Origin: Variovorax paradoxus NBRC 15149 | Lineage (GTDB): Bacteria; Pseudomonadota; Gammaproteobacteria; Burkholderiales; Burkholderiaceae_C | Direction: 5' to 3' | NCBI RefSeq assembly: GCF_001591365.1 | Contig: NZ_BCUT01000001.1 | Span: 248,001 to 312,000 of the forward strand | Length of the DNA stretch: 64,000 nt | Part shown: positions 45,096-57,468 of the stretch, piece after piece | Numbering within the stretch: the stretch's first letter is position 1 | Layout of the letters: every line of letters starts with the position of its first letter | Translations under genes and position numbers: made by a program | Notes under the pieces: generated by a model | Seen by the model: the letters and a program-made list of their open reading frames with translations, nothing else | Databases searched by the model: none | What the model was told of the DNA's origin: nothing

Positions 45096-45259
45096 GATAT
45101 TCTCCGTGTTCAAGAGTAGTTGTTGGAGAGATGACCTTAACACAGGGTTTCTGCGCTGCAGCAATCAGGGTCAAAAGCCTTTGAAAAATAACGTCTCTCA
45201 AAAGGCGGAACTTTCGACCCGGCCATGGCTCATCGGCCGCCATCGGCAGCCAAGCGTGC

Positions 45260-46603
45260 TCATTCGTCCTTGTCCGCAAAGGGATTTTGCGAGCTTTTGA
45301 ACTGGATGCGCAAGGGCGTGCCCACCAGATCGAACTCCTTGCGGAAGCGCCCTTCGAGAAAGCGCTTGTAGGCCTCGGTGACATGCTCCAGCGAATTGCC
45401 GTGGATGATGATCACCGGCGGATTCATGCCGCCCTGGTGCGCATAGCGCAGCTTGGGGCGGAACATGCCCGCGCGCTTGGGCGACTGGAACTGCACCGCC
45501 TCCAGCAGCAGCCGGGTCAGCACCGGCGTGGACATCTTCCGCGTGGCCGACTTGTGGGCCTGCGCAATGGCCTGCCACACCGGACCCAGGCCCTGGCGCT
45601 TGATGGCCGAGATGAAATGCAGCGATGCGAACTTGAGGAACGGCAGCCGGGTTTCGATCTGGCGCTGGATCTGCTCGCGCTGGTAGCTGTCGACCGCGTC
45701 CCACTTGTTGATGGCAATCACCACCGCGCGGCCGCTTTCGAGGATGTAGCCGGCGATGTGCGCGTCCTGGTCGGTCACGCCCTGCGTGGCATCGAGCAGC
45801 AGCAGCACGACGTTGGCCGACTCGATGGCCTGCAGCGTCTTGACCACCGAGAACTTCTCGATCGCCTCGAACACCTTGCCCTTGCGTCGCAGGCCGGCCG
45901 TGTCGATCAGCTCGAAGCGCTGGCCGTTGCGCTCGAACGGCACCGAGATGGCGTCGCGCGTGGTGCCCGGCAGGTCGAACGCCACCAGGCGCTCTTCACC
46001 GAGCCAGGTGTTGATCAGCGTGGACTTGCCGACGTTCGGCCGCCCGGCCACCGCCAGCTTGATGGGCTTGTTGACGTCGTCCTCGTCCGCCTCGTCGTCG
46101 GGGTCGGGCAGGTTCAGCGGCGCGAGCGCCAGCTCGACCAGGTCGCGCATGCCCTGCCCGTGCGCCGCGGACACGCCATGCACGTCGCCAAAGCCGAGTT
46201 CGTAGAAATCGACCAGCTTGGTGCCGTCGTGCATGCCTTCGGCCTTGTTGGCCGCCAGCACGCAGGGCTTGCCGAGCCGCCGCAGCTCGTTCGCAATGTC
46301 GTGGTCCTGCGCCGAAAGGCCTTCGCGGGCATCGACCACGAAGATCACGACATCGGCCTCGGCCACGGCCTGCCGCGTCTGCTTGGCCATTTCCTTGTAG
46401 ATGCCGCTGCCCGCATCGGGCTCGAAGCCCCCGGTGTCGATCACGATGAACTCGTGCTTGCCCAGGCGGCCGTTGCCATAGTGGCGGTCGCGCGTGAGTC
46501 CGGCAAAGTCGGCGACGATGGCGTCGCGCGTCTGCGTGAGGCGGTTGAAGAGGGTCGACTTGCCGACGTTGGGCCGCCCGACCAGGGCCACGACCGGCTT
46601 CAT
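45260..46603 (-). CDS. der: Ribosome assembly GTPase Der (EngA)
   Basis: The protein has 447 residues with two G domains in tandem, the mark of Der. The first starts [18 protein letters not shown], with [10 protein letters not shown] as G3 and NKAEG as G4. The second has [19 protein letters not shown] near residue 187, [19 protein letters not shown] and INKWDAV. A C-terminal KH-like domain follows ([20 protein letters not shown], ending [13 protein letters not shown]). It is essential for 50S subunit assembly. It lies 48 bases after bamB in the long unit. Confidence 0.97.
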   Translation of the reverse strand: MKPVVALVGRPNVGKSTLFNRLTQTRDAIVADFAGLTRDRHYGNGRLGKHEFIVIDTGGFEPDAGSGIYKEMAKQTRQAVAEADVVIFVVDAREGLSAQDHDIANELRRLGKPCVLAANKAEGMHDGTKLVDFYELGFGDVHGVSAAHGQGMRDLVELALAPLNLPDPDDEADEDDVNKPIKLAVAGRPNVGKSTLINTWLGEERLVAFDLPGTTRDAISVPFERNGQRFELIDTAGLRRKGKVFEAIEKFSVVKTLQAIESANVVLLLLDATQGVTDQDAHIAGYILESGRAVVIAINKWDAVDSYQREQIQRQIETRLPFLKFASLHFISAIKRQGLGPVWQAIAQAHKSATRKMSTPVLTRLLLEAVQFQSPKRAGMFRPKLRYAHQGGMNPPVIIIHGNSLEHVTEAYKRFLEGRFRKEFDLVGTPLRIQFKSSQNPFADKDE

Positions 46604-46651
46604 GGCCGGCCTTTCAGGGGCGCGGTTTTCATGGTCGGGCCTTGCAAAGAG

Positions 46652-47794
46652 TTATTCAGGGCGATATCCAAACACACCGCCGTTGGCAGTCACCACCACC
46701 ACCGTGTTGCCGGCCATCACCGGCGTGACGCCAATGGCGGAGCCATCGGGCGTGACGCGATTGAGCAGTGCGCCGTCTTCGCGCGAGACGAAGTGCAGCG
46801 TTCCGTTGTCCTCGCCGATCACCAGCGAACGGCCCACCGCGAGCGGCCCGGTCAGGACGCGGTTCTTGAACCGGGTCGACTGCCAGGCCCGCTCGCCGTC
46901 GGCGCGGCGCCAGGCCACGACGCTGCCGTCGGACTCGGTGCCGTAGACGAAGCCCTCGTCGCCGCTGACGCCCTCGGCGCCCACGGCAGGCTTGCTCCAC
47001 AGCAGCTGGCCGCGCGCGGTGTCGACGCAGCCGACGTTGGCATAGTAGGCACGGGCGCACACGGTGTCGCCGACGCGGCTCACGCTGCCGGTCAGGTCGA
47101 CCAGGCGCTCCACGTCGTTGGTGCCGCGCGGCGCCGCAATGGGCGCTTCCCAGCGCGAAGTGCCGTTGGCCGGGTTGATGCCGACCAGCCGGCCACCGAT
47201 GCCCGAGATCAGCGTATCGCCCACGGCGATCAGCACGCCCGACTTCTTGAGCACGAGGTTTTCGGCCGTGCGCTGCTGCAGCCAGAGGCGGCGGCCGCTC
47301 TGGCCGTCCCAGGCGCTGATGCTGCGGTCGGCGGTCTGCACGAAGACGCGGCGGCCGGCCACCAGCGGCGCGGTGAAGGCCTGGGCCGAGAGCCGCTGCT
47401 TCCACAGGACCTTGCCGCCTTCGATGGCCACGAGTTCGTTGTCGGTGGTGACCACCGCGGCCAGCGAGCCGTCGCTGCCGACGCCGGCTGCGAGCTTGGC
47501 GCCCGCGTTCGCGCGCCAGGTTTCGCGGCCGGCACGGGCGTCGATGGCGACCACGGTGCCGTCGCTGCCGGCCACGGTGACGATGTCGCCGCTGACGTCG
47601 GTGGCCAGCGGGAAGCCCACGGCCGGGATGCGCACGCTCCAGGCCTGGCGCACGCCGAACAACGCGGGGTTGGCGGGCAGTTCGGCCGGCTTGGGCTTGC
47701 TGGTGCCCGAGCAGGCAGCCAGCATCGCGGCCAGAACAATGGCCGAACCTGCACGCAGGACGGACGACTCAGGCATGAAACGCTTGAAATTCAT
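46652..47794 (-). CDS. bamB: Outer-membrane assembly lipoprotein BamB
   Basis: The protein has 380 residues. A signal peptide ends in the lipobox LAAC. The mature part is an eight-bladed beta-propeller with PQQ-like repeats: VSGDIVTVAGSDGTVVAIDA, VTTDNELVAIEGGKVLWKQ, VQTADRSISAWDGQSGRRLW and others, ending VVTANGGVFGYRPE. BamB supports BamA in folding outer-membrane proteins. It sits between yfgM (7 bases) and der (48 bases), the order also seen in enterobacteria. Confidence 0.95.
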   Translation of the reverse strand: MNFKRFMPESSVLRAGSAIVLAAMLAACSGTSKPKPAELPANPALFGVRQAWSVRIPAVGFPLATDVSGDIVTVAGSDGTVVAIDARAGRETWRANAGAKLAAGVGSDGSLAAVVTTDNELVAIEGGKVLWKQRLSAQAFTAPLVAGRRVFVQTADRSISAWDGQSGRRLWLQQRTAENLVLKKSGVLIAVGDTLISGIGGRLVGINPANGTSRWEAPIAAPRGTNDVERLVDLTGSVSRVGDTVCARAYYANVGCVDTARGQLLWSKPAVGAEGVSGDEGFVYGTESDGSVVAWRRADGERAWQSTRFKNRVLTGPLAVGRSLVIGEDNGTLHFVSREDGALLNRVTPDGSAIGVTPVMAGNTVVVVTANGGVFGYRPE

Positions 47795-47801
47795 AGTGCG
47801 A

Positions 47802-48494
47802 TCAGGAATTTTTGGGGGCTGCCGGCGTGACCGTGATCACGGGTGCCAGGCTCTTCGGATCGACGCCGGCGGCGTTGAGCTTGAATTCGACCAGGCGCCG
47901 GTAGTCGGACGCCGGGCCAAGGCCGGTCCAGGCCTTGCGGTATTCGGCCTGCGCTTCGGCGCGCTTGCCCTGGGCCATGTAGATGTCGCCCTTGCGGTCG
48001 GCCACGAGCGGCTCGAACTCCTTGGGCACGTCGCCGGAGAGCTGCTTGAGCGCTTCGTCGTACGACTTGCTGTCGAGCAGTTCGGCCGCCAGCCGCAGCT
48101 TGGCAACGGCCTTGTAGCCCGGATCGACCGCGCTTTGCGCCACCCAGCCGAGCGCGGCGCGCGAGGCCTCGGCGTTGCCCTTCTCATAGAGTGCCTTGGC
48201 GGCCAGGAGGCCCGCCTGCTGCGCGTAGGCGGTGCCGGCGAAGCGTTCCTTCATGTCGCCCAGCACGCGCTGGATGCGCTCCACGTCGCCGGACTGCGTG
48301 CTGCGCTCGACCTCGTCGTAGAGGGCCGCGGCCTGCGCCGCCTTGTTGCGCTGGAAATATTGCCAGCCGTTCCAGGCCACGAAGGCCCCGGCCACGAGCA
48401 ACACCACCCAGGTGATCAGGGTGCCGTAGGTGTTCCAGAAATGCTTGAGCTGGTCGAGCTGTTCCTGTTCGTCGAGATCGAGATGGGTTGCCAT
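47802..48494 (-). CDS. yfgM: YfgM-family TPR membrane protein
   Basis: The protein has 230 residues. A short acidic start (MATHLDLDEQEQLDQLKHFW) is followed by one membrane helix (LITWVVLLVAGAFVAWNGWQ). A periplasmic TPR-like domain then follows with YDEVERSTQSGDVERI, AQQAGLLAAKALYEKGN and SGDVPKEFEPLVADRKGDIY. It is a UPF0070/YfgM protein, an ancillary SecYEG-PpiD chaperone partner in E. coli. Here it is placed between hisS (5 bases) and bamB (7 bases), the conserved neighbourhood. The C-terminus ends in a short Pro/Ala tail. Confidence 0.9.
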   Translation of the reverse strand: MATHLDLDEQEQLDQLKHFWNTYGTLITWVVLLVAGAFVAWNGWQYFQRNKAAQAAALYDEVERSTQSGDVERIQRVLGDMKERFAGTAYAQQAGLLAAKALYEKGNAEASRAALGWVAQSAVDPGYKAVAKLRLAAELLDSKSYDEALKQLSGDVPKEFEPLVADRKGDIYMAQGKRAEAQAEYRKAWTGLGPASDYRRLVEFKLNAAGVDPKSLAPVITVTPAAPKNS

Positions 48495-48499
48495 GCGTA

Positions 48500-49822
48500 T
48501 CAGATGTTGGGAGCCGGGGATTGTAGGGTGGCCGCCCAGGTGGGCACCTCGGCGAGCGACCGTGCCACCTGTTCGCCACCGCCCTCGCGCAGCGATTTGA
48601 CCGTGACTTCGCCGCGCGACAGTTCGTCTTCGCCAAAGACCAGCGCATAGCGCGCTCCGCTCGCGTCGGCTTTCTTGAACTGCGCCTTCATGCTGCCGCC
48701 GCCCGCATGCTGCAGCACGCTCACGCCGGCGGCGCGCAGCTGCTCGAGCACGGCCATGACCTGCGGCAGCGCGGCGGCCGAGGGCACGATGGCGTAGGCC
48801 GCGGGCGCCGCGGCGGGGACCGGCAGGCGGAGTTCCTGGATCAGCAGCAGCAGCCGCTCGATGCCCAGGCCGAAGCCGACGGCCGGCGCAGGCTTGCCGC
48901 CCATCTGGCCGATGAGGCCGTCATAGCGCCCTCCCCCGCAGACGGTGCCCTGCGAACCGAGCTGGTCGGTGACCCATTCGAAGACGGTCAGGTTGTAATA
49001 GTCCATCCCGCGCACCAGGCGCGGGTTGACGCGGTAGGCCAGCCCTGCGGCATCGAGCACGGCGCGCACCGCATCGAAGTGCGCGCGCGACTCGTCGCCG
49101 AGGAAGTCCATCAGTTGGGGCGCGGCCTCCACCACGGCCTGCATGGCGGGATTCTTGGTATCGAGGATGCGCAGCGGATTGCTGTGCAGGCGCCGCTGCG
49201 CATCGGCATCGAGCACGCCGGCATGCGCCTCGAAATGGCGGATCAGCGCTTCGCGGTGCGCCTGGCGCTCGGCCGGCTGGCCCAGGCTGTTGATCTCCAG
49301 GCGCACGTGCTCGCCTTCGACCAGCCCGAGCTCGCGCCAGAGGGCCCGCACCATGAGGATCAGCTCGGCGTCCACGTCCGGGCCGGGAAAGCCCAGCGCC
49401 TCGACGTCGAGCTGGTGGAACTGGCGGTAGCGGCCCTTCTGGGGACGCTCGTGGCGGAACATCGGTCCCATCGTCCACAGGCGCAGCGGGCCGTTGTAGA
49501 GCGCGTTGTGCTCGACCATCGCACGCACGATGCCGGCGGTGGCCTCGGGGCGAAGCGTGAGCTTGTCGCCGTTCATTGCATCGGTGAAGGAGTACATCTC
49601 CTTCTCGACGATATCGGTCACCTCGCCCAGTCCGCGCACGAACAGCGCCGTGGGTTCGACCACCGGCGTCAGCATGTACTGGTAGCCGTAGCGGGCGAGG
49701 AGCCCGCGCACCGTCTGCTCGAACCACGACCAGAGGGCCGAATCGGGCAGGCGGTCGATGCGCGGCACGCTCGCCGGCAATATGTCGTTCATGCCTTTGA
49801 CGGCATTGATCTTGTCAGCCAT
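48500..49822 (-). CDS. hisS: Histidine-tRNA ligase
   Basis: The protein has 440 residues of class II. Motif 1 is in the segment [12 protein letters not shown] and [17 protein letters not shown]. Motif 2 is [20 protein letters not shown], and the histidine-specific loop is [16 protein letters not shown]. Motif 3 includes [12 protein letters not shown], and the anticodon-binding domain follows ([20 protein letters not shown]). It charges tRNA-His. It lies 12 bases after ispG and 5 before yfgM. Note the separate paralogue hisZ in the same unit at 39848-41008, which lacks these catalytic features. Confidence 0.97.
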   Translation of the reverse strand: MADKINAVKGMNDILPASVPRIDRLPDSALWSWFEQTVRGLLARYGYQYMLTPVVEPTALFVRGLGEVTDIVEKEMYSFTDAMNGDKLTLRPEATAGIVRAMVEHNALYNGPLRLWTMGPMFRHERPQKGRYRQFHQLDVEALGFPGPDVDAELILMVRALWRELGLVEGEHVRLEINSLGQPAERQAHREALIRHFEAHAGVLDADAQRRLHSNPLRILDTKNPAMQAVVEAAPQLMDFLGDESRAHFDAVRAVLDAAGLAYRVNPRLVRGMDYYNLTVFEWVTDQLGSQGTVCGGGRYDGLIGQMGGKPAPAVGFGLGIERLLLLIQELRLPVPAAAPAAYAIVPSAAALPQVMAVLEQLRAAGVSVLQHAGGGSMKAQFKKADASGARYALVFGEDELSRGEVTVKSLREGGGEQVARSLAEVPTWAATLQSPAPNI

Positions 49823-49834
49823 GGGAGAAAGTGG

Positions 49835-51111
<1,277 letters not shown>

Positions 51112-51115
<4 letters not shown>

Positions 51116-52080
51116 GGTTTCACCTCGAAACGCGCCACGCCGCCGCCGCGCGTGACAGGCTTCAGATCGTAGGGCTTTCCGTGCACCTGCACATCGACCG
51201 CCGAAGCGCGCCCCACCACCACCGACAGCGGCAGCGTTCCCGACAATGCCACCGTTTCGCCGGCCTGCAGGCTGCGGCGCAGCAGCTGCTTGCCGCCGGC
51301 TTCGGTAACGGTGATCCAGCATTCCTCGCGCGCGACGAAGACCAGCTGCTGGCTGCCGGCAGGTGCCGCAGCAACAGCAGCAGGCGAAGCCGCCGCCGCA
51401 GCGGGCGCGCTGCCCGCCGGCGGGGCTGCCGCGGGGGGCGTGCCCAGCGCCGCGGGTGCAGCCGAGGTTGGGGGGGCCACCGGCGACACCGGCGCACTCT
51501 CGACCACGACGGACGATCCGCCAGGAGCCGGCGCAGCCGCTGGCGCTTCCGCCACCGAAGCGGTGTCGCCATCGCCACGCGATGTCCAGCGCGACACCGA
51601 GGCCCCGACCTGGTCGAACACCGACTGGGGCAGCCAGAACAGCACGGCCGCGCCGACCAGCAGCAGTCCCACCACCGTGAGCAGCGCGCGCGACGGCAGC
51701 CCGCTGGAGCGCCCGCCATTCCAGCGCGGCGTTCCGGAAACGATGTTGCTCTTGAGCGTACGGTCGGCCAGTGCGAGCGCTGCGCGCTGCGCCCCCGGCA
51801 GCTTTGCGAGCACCGGAGCGGGATCGATGCGCAGGGCGCGGCAGACACTGCTGGCCAGGGCCCGCGCAAAGACCGGGTCGGGCAGCGAAGCGATGTCGTC
51901 CGCCTCGAGCGCAATGAGCTTCTGCGGCGGCACCTTGAGCGCCGCGGCCACCATTTCGATGTGCAGGCCGTGCGCCTCGCGCGCTTCGCGGAGCATGTCG
52001 CCGGCTGTCTTGTGCGTGATGTCGCCTTCCTCGAGCGGCAGTGCCGCGGAAGTGCCGAACTCCGAAACCCGTTCAGTCAT
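51112..52080 (-). CDS. rodZ: RodZ-like cytoskeletal membrane protein
   Basis: The protein has 322 residues. An N-terminal Cro-like helix-turn-helix ([40 protein letters not shown]) faces the cytoplasm. A membrane helix ([20 protein letters not shown]) follows. The periplasmic part is a low-complexity Pro/Ala linker and a DUF4115 domain ([40 protein letters not shown]). RodZ links MreB filaments to cell-wall synthesis. The overlaps with pilF upstream (8 bases) and ispG downstream (4 bases) show tight coupling. Confidence 0.9.
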
Positions 52081-52930
52081 TGAAATTCCCGCGCTCGTAC
52101 GCTATTGCCTCCCGGGACTGCGGGAAGCGCCGTTGCAGTTGCCCTCCCAACTGCGCCACTGCTTCGCGGTTGTTGAGCCGTCGTTCGATCTTGATGCCCA
52201 GCCAGAGCGTCTCGGCGCTGGCCGAAGGGCTGTTGTTGACGCGGCGGATGTAGAACTGCGCACGCGACCACTCTTCGCGCTGCGCCAGCAGCGAAGCCAG
52301 GTTGAATCCGACCACCGGGTTTCCGGCGTCGATCTCGTAGGCCTTCATGAGGCTGCGCTCCGCCTCGGCACGCTGGCCTGCCCTGAGCTGGCAGACGCCC
52401 TGCGTCATGAGCGTCTTGGCATGGTCGGTATAGCTCGGCACCGCCAGTGCCTCGGTGAACTGCTGGGTGGCATCGCCATAGCGGTTCTGCTGGCACAGCA
52501 GCCAGCCGTAGTTGTGCCGCACATTGGGATCGCGCGGATTGATGGCAATGGCGCGGCGGAAGCTGTCTTCCGCCAGGCCCGCGTCTTCGAGCCGCATGTA
52601 GACCAGGCCGCGCAGGTTGTAGGCATCCGCGTTGTTGGGATCGGCGGCCAGCGCCTGCTTGATCTCGTCGAGCGCGACGGTGGTCTGGCCCTGCTCGAAG
52701 TAGCCCGAGGCGAGCTCCATGCGCAGGCGCGCGCGGCGCTGCCGGCTGCTTTCGTCGGACTCGGTCACGATCTCCGCGCCCTTGCTCGACGAACTGGTGT
52801 CGGCCAGGCTGGTGGTGGTGGTTCGCGTGTTGACGCAGCCCGCGAGCAGAAACGCCACGGCGACGCCGCCAAAGCCTGCAGCCACCAGCCGCTGCGCGCT
52901 TGCGGTCGTCATCGGAAAGGCCATCCTCAT
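52073..52930 (-). CDS. pilF: PilF/PilW type IV pilus biogenesis lipoprotein
   Basis: The protein has about 285 residues from ATG 52930; ATG 52912 (MTTASAQRLVAAG) is a good alternative with AGGA upstream. A signal peptide ends in the lipobox FLLAGC. TPR repeats follow: ELASGYFEQGQTTVALDEIK, PNNADAYNLRGLVYMRLEDA, NPRDPNVRHNYGWLLCQQNR, TLMTQGVCQLRAGQRAEAER and GFNLASLLAQREEWSRAQFY. PilF is the pilotin for the PilQ secretin of type IV pili. It lies 4 bases after rlmN, as in many beta- and gamma-proteobacteria. Confidence 0.92.
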   Translation of the reverse strand: MRMAFPMTTASAQRLVAAGFGGVAVAFLLAGCVNTRTTTTSLADTSSSSKGAEIVTESDESSRQRRARLRMELASGYFEQGQTTVALDEIKQALAADPNNADAYNLRGLVYMRLEDAGLAEDSFRRAIAINPRDPNVRHNYGWLLCQQNRYGDATQQFTEALAVPSYTDHAKTLMTQGVCQLRAGQRAEAERSLMKAYEIDAGNPVVGFNLASLLAQREEWSRAQFYIRRVNNSPSASAETLWLGIKIERRLNNREAVAQLGGQLQRRFPQSREAIAYERGNFND

Positions 52931-52934
52931 TAGG

Positions 52935-54083
52935 TCAATGCTCCTGGGGGGCGGTCTTGCGAACCGGATGCAGAACAACGGTGCGCTCGCCCACACGGCG
53001 CTGCGCCATGCGTTCGGCCGCGCGGGTACGGTCCTTGACGTCGCCGGCCAGCTGTCCGCAGGCCGCATCGATGTCGTCGCCGCGCGTCTTGCGCACGGTG
53101 GTCACGAGGCCGGCCTCGCTCAGTGCCTTGGCAAAGGCCAGCACCCGCGGCTGCGGCGAACGCAAGAGGCCCGAGGCCGGAAACGGATTGAACGGAATCA
53201 GGTTGAACTTGCACGACACGCCATGGGTGCGAACGAGTTCAACCAGCTGCCGCGCATGCTCGGGCTGGTCGTTGACGCCATCGAGCATGCAGTACTCGAA
53301 GGTGATGAAGTCGCGCGGCGCATGCGCCAGGTAGCGCTTGCAGGCCTCGAGCAGCTCGGCAATCGGGTACTTGCGGTTGAGCGGCACGAGGTCGTCGCGC
53401 AGCGCATCGTTGGGCGCATGCAGTGACACGGCCATCGCCACCGGGCAGTCAGTGCCCAGGCGGTCGATCATCGGAACCACGCCGGACGTCGACACGGTCA
53501 CGCGGCGGCGCGACAGGCCGTAGGCGTTGTCGTCGAGCATGGTGCGCAGCGCCGGCACCAGCGCGGTGTAGTTCTGCAGCGGCTCGCCCATGCCCATCAT
53601 CACCACGTTGGAGATGACGCGCTCGTCGCGTTTCAGGTGCTTGCGCAGGAAGTGTTCGGCAAACCAGAGCTGGGCGACGATCTCGCCCGTGCTCAGGTTG
53701 CGGCTGAAGCCCTGGTGCCCCGTGGAGCAGAAGCGGCAACCCACGGCGCAGCCGGCCTGGGACGACACACACAGCGTGCCGCGGTCGTCTTCGGGAATGA
53801 ATACGGCTTCGACGGCATTGCCGTCGCCGACGTCGAACAGCCACTTGATCGTGCCGTCCTTGGATTCGTGCTGCGTGATGACCGGCAGGGCCTCGACGCG
53901 AGCGGTGGTGGCGAGCTTCTCGCGCAGCGACTTGGCCAGATCGGTCATCTGGCCGAAGTCGCTGGCGCCACGCTGGTGGATCCAGCGGAACAGCTGCGTG
54001 GCGCGGAATCGTTTCTCGCCGAGCTTTTCGCAGAACGCAGCCAGCCCCTCGAGATCGAATTCGAGCAGGTTGGCCGTGGTCAT
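52935..54083 (-). CDS. rlmN: Dual-specificity RNA methyltransferase RlmN
   Basis: The protein has 382 residues. The radical SAM motif [15 protein letters not shown] is at about residue 112. [31 protein letters not shown] and [15 protein letters not shown] are typical, and the second catalytic Cys is in [14 protein letters not shown] near the end. It methylates C2 of A2503 in 23S rRNA and A37 of some tRNAs. It heads the run rlmN-pilF-rodZ-ispG-hisS after ndk (21 bases upstream). Confidence 0.97.
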   Translation of the reverse strand: MTTANLLEFDLEGLAAFCEKLGEKRFRATQLFRWIHQRGASDFGQMTDLAKSLREKLATTARVEALPVITQHESKDGTIKWLFDVGDGNAVEAVFIPEDDRGTLCVSSQAGCAVGCRFCSTGHQGFSRNLSTGEIVAQLWFAEHFLRKHLKRDERVISNVVMMGMGEPLQNYTALVPALRTMLDDNAYGLSRRRVTVSTSGVVPMIDRLGTDCPVAMAVSLHAPNDALRDDLVPLNRKYPIAELLEACKRYLAHAPRDFITFEYCMLDGVNDQPEHARQLVELVRTHGVSCKFNLIPFNPFPASGLLRSPQPRVLAFAKALSEAGLVTTVRKTRGDDIDAACGQLAGDVKDRTRAAERMAQRRVGERTVVLHPVRKTAPQEH

Positions 54084-54104
54084 GAAATCAGCTGGCGTGC
54101 GGCT

Positions 54105-54530
54105 TCAGCGCGCGTAGACGTTGAGGCCGGCGAAGAAGAACGCCACTTCGTTGGCGGCGGTTTCGGGGGCGTCCGAACCGTGCACGGCGTTGGCATCGAT
54201 GCTGTCGGCGAAGTCGGCGCGGATGGTGCCCGGGGCCGCCTTCTTGGGGTCCGTGGCGCCCATCAGGTCGCGGTTCTTGGCGATGGCGTTCTCGCCTTCG
54301 AGCACTTGCACGAACACCGGGCCGGAGATCATGAAATCGACCAGGTCCTTGAAGAACGGACGTTCCTTGTGGACCGAGTAGAACTGCTCGGCTTCGTTGC
54401 GCGACAGATGCACGAGCTTGGCGGCAACGATCTTGAGGCCGGCAGCTTCGAAGCGGGAAACGATCTTGCCGATGACGTTCTTGGCGACGGCGTCGGGCTT
54501 GATGATGGAAAGGGTACGTTCGATAGCCAT
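54105..54530 (-). CDS. ndk: Nucleoside diphosphate kinase
   Basis: The protein has 141 residues. The start [20 protein letters not shown], the active site loop [18 protein letters not shown] and the phosphorylated His in [16 protein letters not shown] are standard. It balances nucleoside triphosphates by moving the gamma phosphate. The gene precedes rlmN by 21 bases, an order common in proteobacteria. ATG 54530 is the family start. An A+T-rich TAAAAT (minus strand, 54620-54615) about 85 bases upstream could be a -10 element. Confidence 0.97.
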   Translation of the reverse strand: MAIERTLSIIKPDAVAKNVIGKIVSRFEAAGLKIVAAKLVHLSRNEAEQFYSVHKERPFFKDLVDFMISGPVFVQVLEGENAIAKNRDLMGATDPKKAAPGTIRADFADSIDANAVHGSDAPETAANEVAFFFAGLNVYAR

Positions 54531-54681
54531 TGAAGTGCTTCCTGAGCTTTGATTTTGAAGTGATTTGTCACAACTGCAACGAATATGTTGCATCGTAAGT
54601 CGACAAAGCCTCTGATTTTAACCGGCGCAGCCCCCGGGATTGGTGAAAACCCCGCGAAAGGCTGCGCTGGAGAGCTGGCTT

Positions 54682-56502
54682 TCAGCGCCCGCGGCGCCGG
54701 TTTCCGCCGGGGCCGCCCTGGCCGCCGAAGCCACCGCCGCCGCCCGGGCCGCCGCCGCGGCGCCCCGGACCCTGCCGCTGCTCCTTGCGCTGGCGCGAGA
54801 AGCTGTCGGCGCCGATGTAGCCGAGCGAGGTCTTCATCGGATCGGGCTGGTTCGCGCCGCTCGGCGGACGCTCCTCGCCCTGGCGGTTGCCGCGGTTGTT
54901 GTTGCTGTTGCCGCGGCGCCCCTGCGGCGGCATGCCAGCGTTGCCGCCGCCACCGCCACCGCCGCGGTTGCCACGCCCGCCGCGCTCGCCGCGCGGCGGG
55001 CGGCCGTCGCCGAGCGGATTGGGAATGGGCGCCTCGCGGCCGTCGTCGCGCATGTCGCGCGGCTGCTGCTGTCCGCCGCCGGCGTTGCGATTGCCGCGCC
55101 GCTTCTTGTTGCGTCCGTTGCGACCGCCGCCGGCACCTTCCTGCCCCGGCCCGCGCTGCTGCTGCTGCGGCGGACGCGGCGCGCCGCCGCCCGAGGCCTG
55201 GAACAGCGCGTTGATGTCGCGCTCGTCGAGTTCCATCCAGGCGCCGCGCTTCAAGCCGCGCGGCAGCACCATGGCGCCGTAGCGGATGCGGATCAGCCGG
55301 CTGACCGCATGGCCCACCGATTCGAACAGGCGCCGCACTTCGCGGTTGCGGCCTTCGGAGATGGTGACGCGGTACCAGTGGTTGGAGCCCTCGCCGCCGC
55401 CCTCCTCGATGGTGCCGAACTGGGCCATGCCGTCGTCGAGGCGAACGCCTTCGAGCAGCTTCTTCTTTTCCTCGGCATTGAGCGCGCCGAGCACGCGCAC
55501 GGCGTATTCGCGCTCCAGGCCGAAGCGCGGATGCATCAGCTGGTTGGCCAGGTCGCCGGAGCTGCTGAACAGCAGCAGGCCCTCGGTGTTCAGGTCGAGC
55601 CGGCCGACCGATTGCCACTTGCCCTGCTGCAGGCGCGGCAGCTTGCGGAACACCGTGGGCCGGTTCTGCGGATCGTCGTGCGTCACGACCTCGCCCACCG
55701 GCTTGTGGTAGGCAATCACGCGCGGCGGCGGCGGCGCGATGCGGTAGCGGATCGGCTTGCCGTTGATCTTGACCTGGTCGCCATACTGGATGCGCTGGCC
55801 GATGTGGGCCGGCTCGTTGTTCACCGAGATGCGGCCCTGCAGAATGAGCGCTTCCATTTCGAGCCGCGAGCCCAGGCCCGCCTGCGCCAGCACCTTGTGC
55901 AGCTTGGGCGAGTCGGCTTCCGGCAGCAGCACGCGCTTGAGGGGCGGGACTTCGGGGCTCTCTTCGTCGGCATCGAACTGGCCCGAGATGACGTCCGCGA
56001 AGCGGATCGGCTCGGGCGGCGGTGCGTTGCGCTGCTCGCGCTCGGCGGCGCGGCGTGCGCGGTCGAGATCGTCCTCTTCCTCGTCGGGCTCTTCTTCCTC
56101 TTCATCCTCTTCTTCATCGTCGTAGGAGGAGGAAGCGCGCGCATTCTCTTCGGCGCGTTCGACGGATGTGGCTGGCGCAGCGGCGGCGGCGGGTTCGTCG
56201 GCGACTGGTGCGGCGGCGGGCGCTGCATCGGACACCTGGGCCACGGGTTCGGAAGCTTCAGTTGCCGCGGCGGGTGCGGCAGGTGCTGCTGCGGGCTCGC
56301 CCTCCCCGGCCGCCGGCTCCACCACCTTCTTGCGGCGTGGGGCACGCGGCTTCTTCGGCGCCTCGCCCTCGGCCGCGGCCGCCGCGGGCACGCCCGCTTC
56401 GGCTTCGGCAGACGGGCCGGACACGGCCGCTTTCGCCTTCTTTTTCTTGGATTCGGGCTGGGCCGGCACGATTGCCGCGTCGTCGATGTCGGAGGAGCTC
56501 AT
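54682..56502 (-). CDS. rluB: 23S rRNA pseudouridine synthase RluB with long low-complexity arms
   Basis: The protein has 606 residues, more than twice the usual catalytic core. Residues about 1-170 are Ala/Pro/Glu-rich with a run of acidic residues ([19 protein letters not shown]). The core has an S4 domain ([19 protein letters not shown]) and the RsuA/RluB catalytic motif [14 protein letters not shown] (catalytic Asp), plus FEREYAVRV-like [11 protein letters not shown]. The last about 165 residues are Arg/Gly/Gln/Asn-rich ([14 protein letters not shown]). RluB makes pseudouridine 2605 in 23S rRNA. Its ATG overlaps the scpB stop. The tails probably bind RNA. Confidence 0.92.
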   Translation of the reverse strand: MSSSDIDDAAIVPAQPESKKKKAKAAVSGPSAEAEAGVPAAAAAEGEAPKKPRAPRRKKVVEPAAGEGEPAAAPAAPAAATEASEPVAQVSDAAPAAAPVADEPAAAAAPATSVERAEENARASSSYDDEEEDEEEEEPDEEEDDLDRARRAAEREQRNAPPPEPIRFADVISGQFDADEESPEVPPLKRVLLPEADSPKLHKVLAQAGLGSRLEMEALILQGRISVNNEPAHIGQRIQYGDQVKINGKPIRYRIAPPPPRVIAYHKPVGEVVTHDDPQNRPTVFRKLPRLQQGKWQSVGRLDLNTEGLLLFSSSGDLANQLMHPRFGLEREYAVRVLGALNAEEKKKLLEGVRLDDGMAQFGTIEEGGGEGSNHWYRVTISEGRNREVRRLFESVGHAVSRLIRIRYGAMVLPRGLKRGAWMELDERDINALFQASGGGAPRPPQQQQRGPGQEGAGGGRNGRNKKRRGNRNAGGGQQQPRDMRDDGREAPIPNPLGDGRPPRGERGGRGNRGGGGGGGNAGMPPQGRRGNSNNNRGNRQGEERPPSGANQPDPMKTSLGYIGADSFSRQRKEQRQGPGRRGGGPGGGGGFGGQGGPGGNRRRGR

Positions 56503-57341
56503 GAGGTTTTTCCGGGGGGAACAGCGTGGGGATCGGTCTCGTCGGGCGACGGGGGTTCGGTTTCGAGCTCGACGGATGGCTCGGCTTCCGTGGGGGCCGG
56601 AATGTCGGCGGGCTCCTCGGGAGCCGCCGCGTCCTCGGCGAATTGCGCAGCGGCGGCTTCGACGGCTTCTGGAGCCTCGGCGGCGGCCAGCTCGTCGGGC
56701 GCGCCCGTTTCCGAGTCTGCCTCCGGCATGGCCGAGGCATCGGCGTCGGATTCGGTCGGCACGTCCATCGGCAGCCCGGGCTGATCGCCCGATGCCTGGT
56801 CGAGCGCGTCGACCAGCGCCGCCTGCTGGGCCGGCGTTTCGATCAGCGGCAGCTGGTCGAGCGATGCAAGGCCGAGGTCGTCGAGGAACTGCCGCGTGGT
56901 GGCGTACAGCGCCGGCCGGCCGACGGTTTCGCGGTGGCCGATGACCTCGACCCAGCCGCGGTCCTCGAGCTGCTTGAGGATGAGGGAATTGATGGTGACG
57001 CCGCGGATGTCTTCCATGTCGCCGCGCGTGACCGGCTGGCGATAGGCAATGATGGCCAGGGTCTCGAGGGCGGCGCGGGTGTAGCGCGGCGGCTTCTCGG
57101 GATGCAGGCGGTCGAGGTGGTCGCGCATCTCGGGCCGGCTCTGGAAGCGCCAGCCGCTGGCAACGTTCACCAGTTCCAGGCCGCGCTGCGCCCAGTCTTC
57201 CTGCAGTTCGAGCAACAGCACCTTGATGGTGTCCACGCCCAGCTCGTCGTCGAACAGCACGCGCATGTCGCGCACTGGCAGCGGCTGGCTCGAACAGATC
57301 AAGGCGGTTTCGAGAATGCGCTTGGCATCCGCCGTATTCAT
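56499..57341 (-). CDS. scpB: Segregation and condensation protein B
   Basis: The protein has 280 residues. The two winged-helix domains are at residues about 1-170: [20 protein letters not shown], then [20 protein letters not shown] with [20 protein letters not shown] and [18 protein letters not shown]. The remaining about 100 residues are an acidic Ala/Glu/Pro tail. ScpB binds ScpA and SMC in the condensin complex that organises the chromosome. The scpA gene is not adjacent. The stop overlaps the rluB start (ATGA), a common pairing of these two genes. Confidence 0.94.
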   Translation of the reverse strand: MNTADAKRILETALICSSQPLPVRDMRVLFDDELGVDTIKVLLLELQEDWAQRGLELVNVASGWRFQSRPEMRDHLDRLHPEKPPRYTRAALETLAIIAYRQPVTRGDMEDIRGVTINSLILKQLEDRGWVEVIGHRETVGRPALYATTRQFLDDLGLASLDQLPLIETPAQQAALVDALDQASGDQPGLPMDVPTESDADASAMPEADSETGAPDELAAAEAPEAVEAAAAQFAEDAAAPEEPADIPAPTEAEPSVELETEPPSPDETDPHAVPPGKTS

Positions 57342-57468
57342 GGTTTGCGTTATCCGGGAAAAGGCGTCTCGGGGACGCTTGTTCAGAAGGATGAAAGAAG
57401 GCGCTGCCGGCACGCGGCGAGTGCAACGCAAGGCCGGCATCGGGGTGGCCGGCGCGGCCCTCGGGCCG

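Noticed and set aside
55964-56140. Simple-sequence repeat within rluB as a possible mobile or CRISPR-like repeat
   Set aside because: The repeats are codon-level acidic runs inside a continuous rluB reading frame, not spaced repeats.
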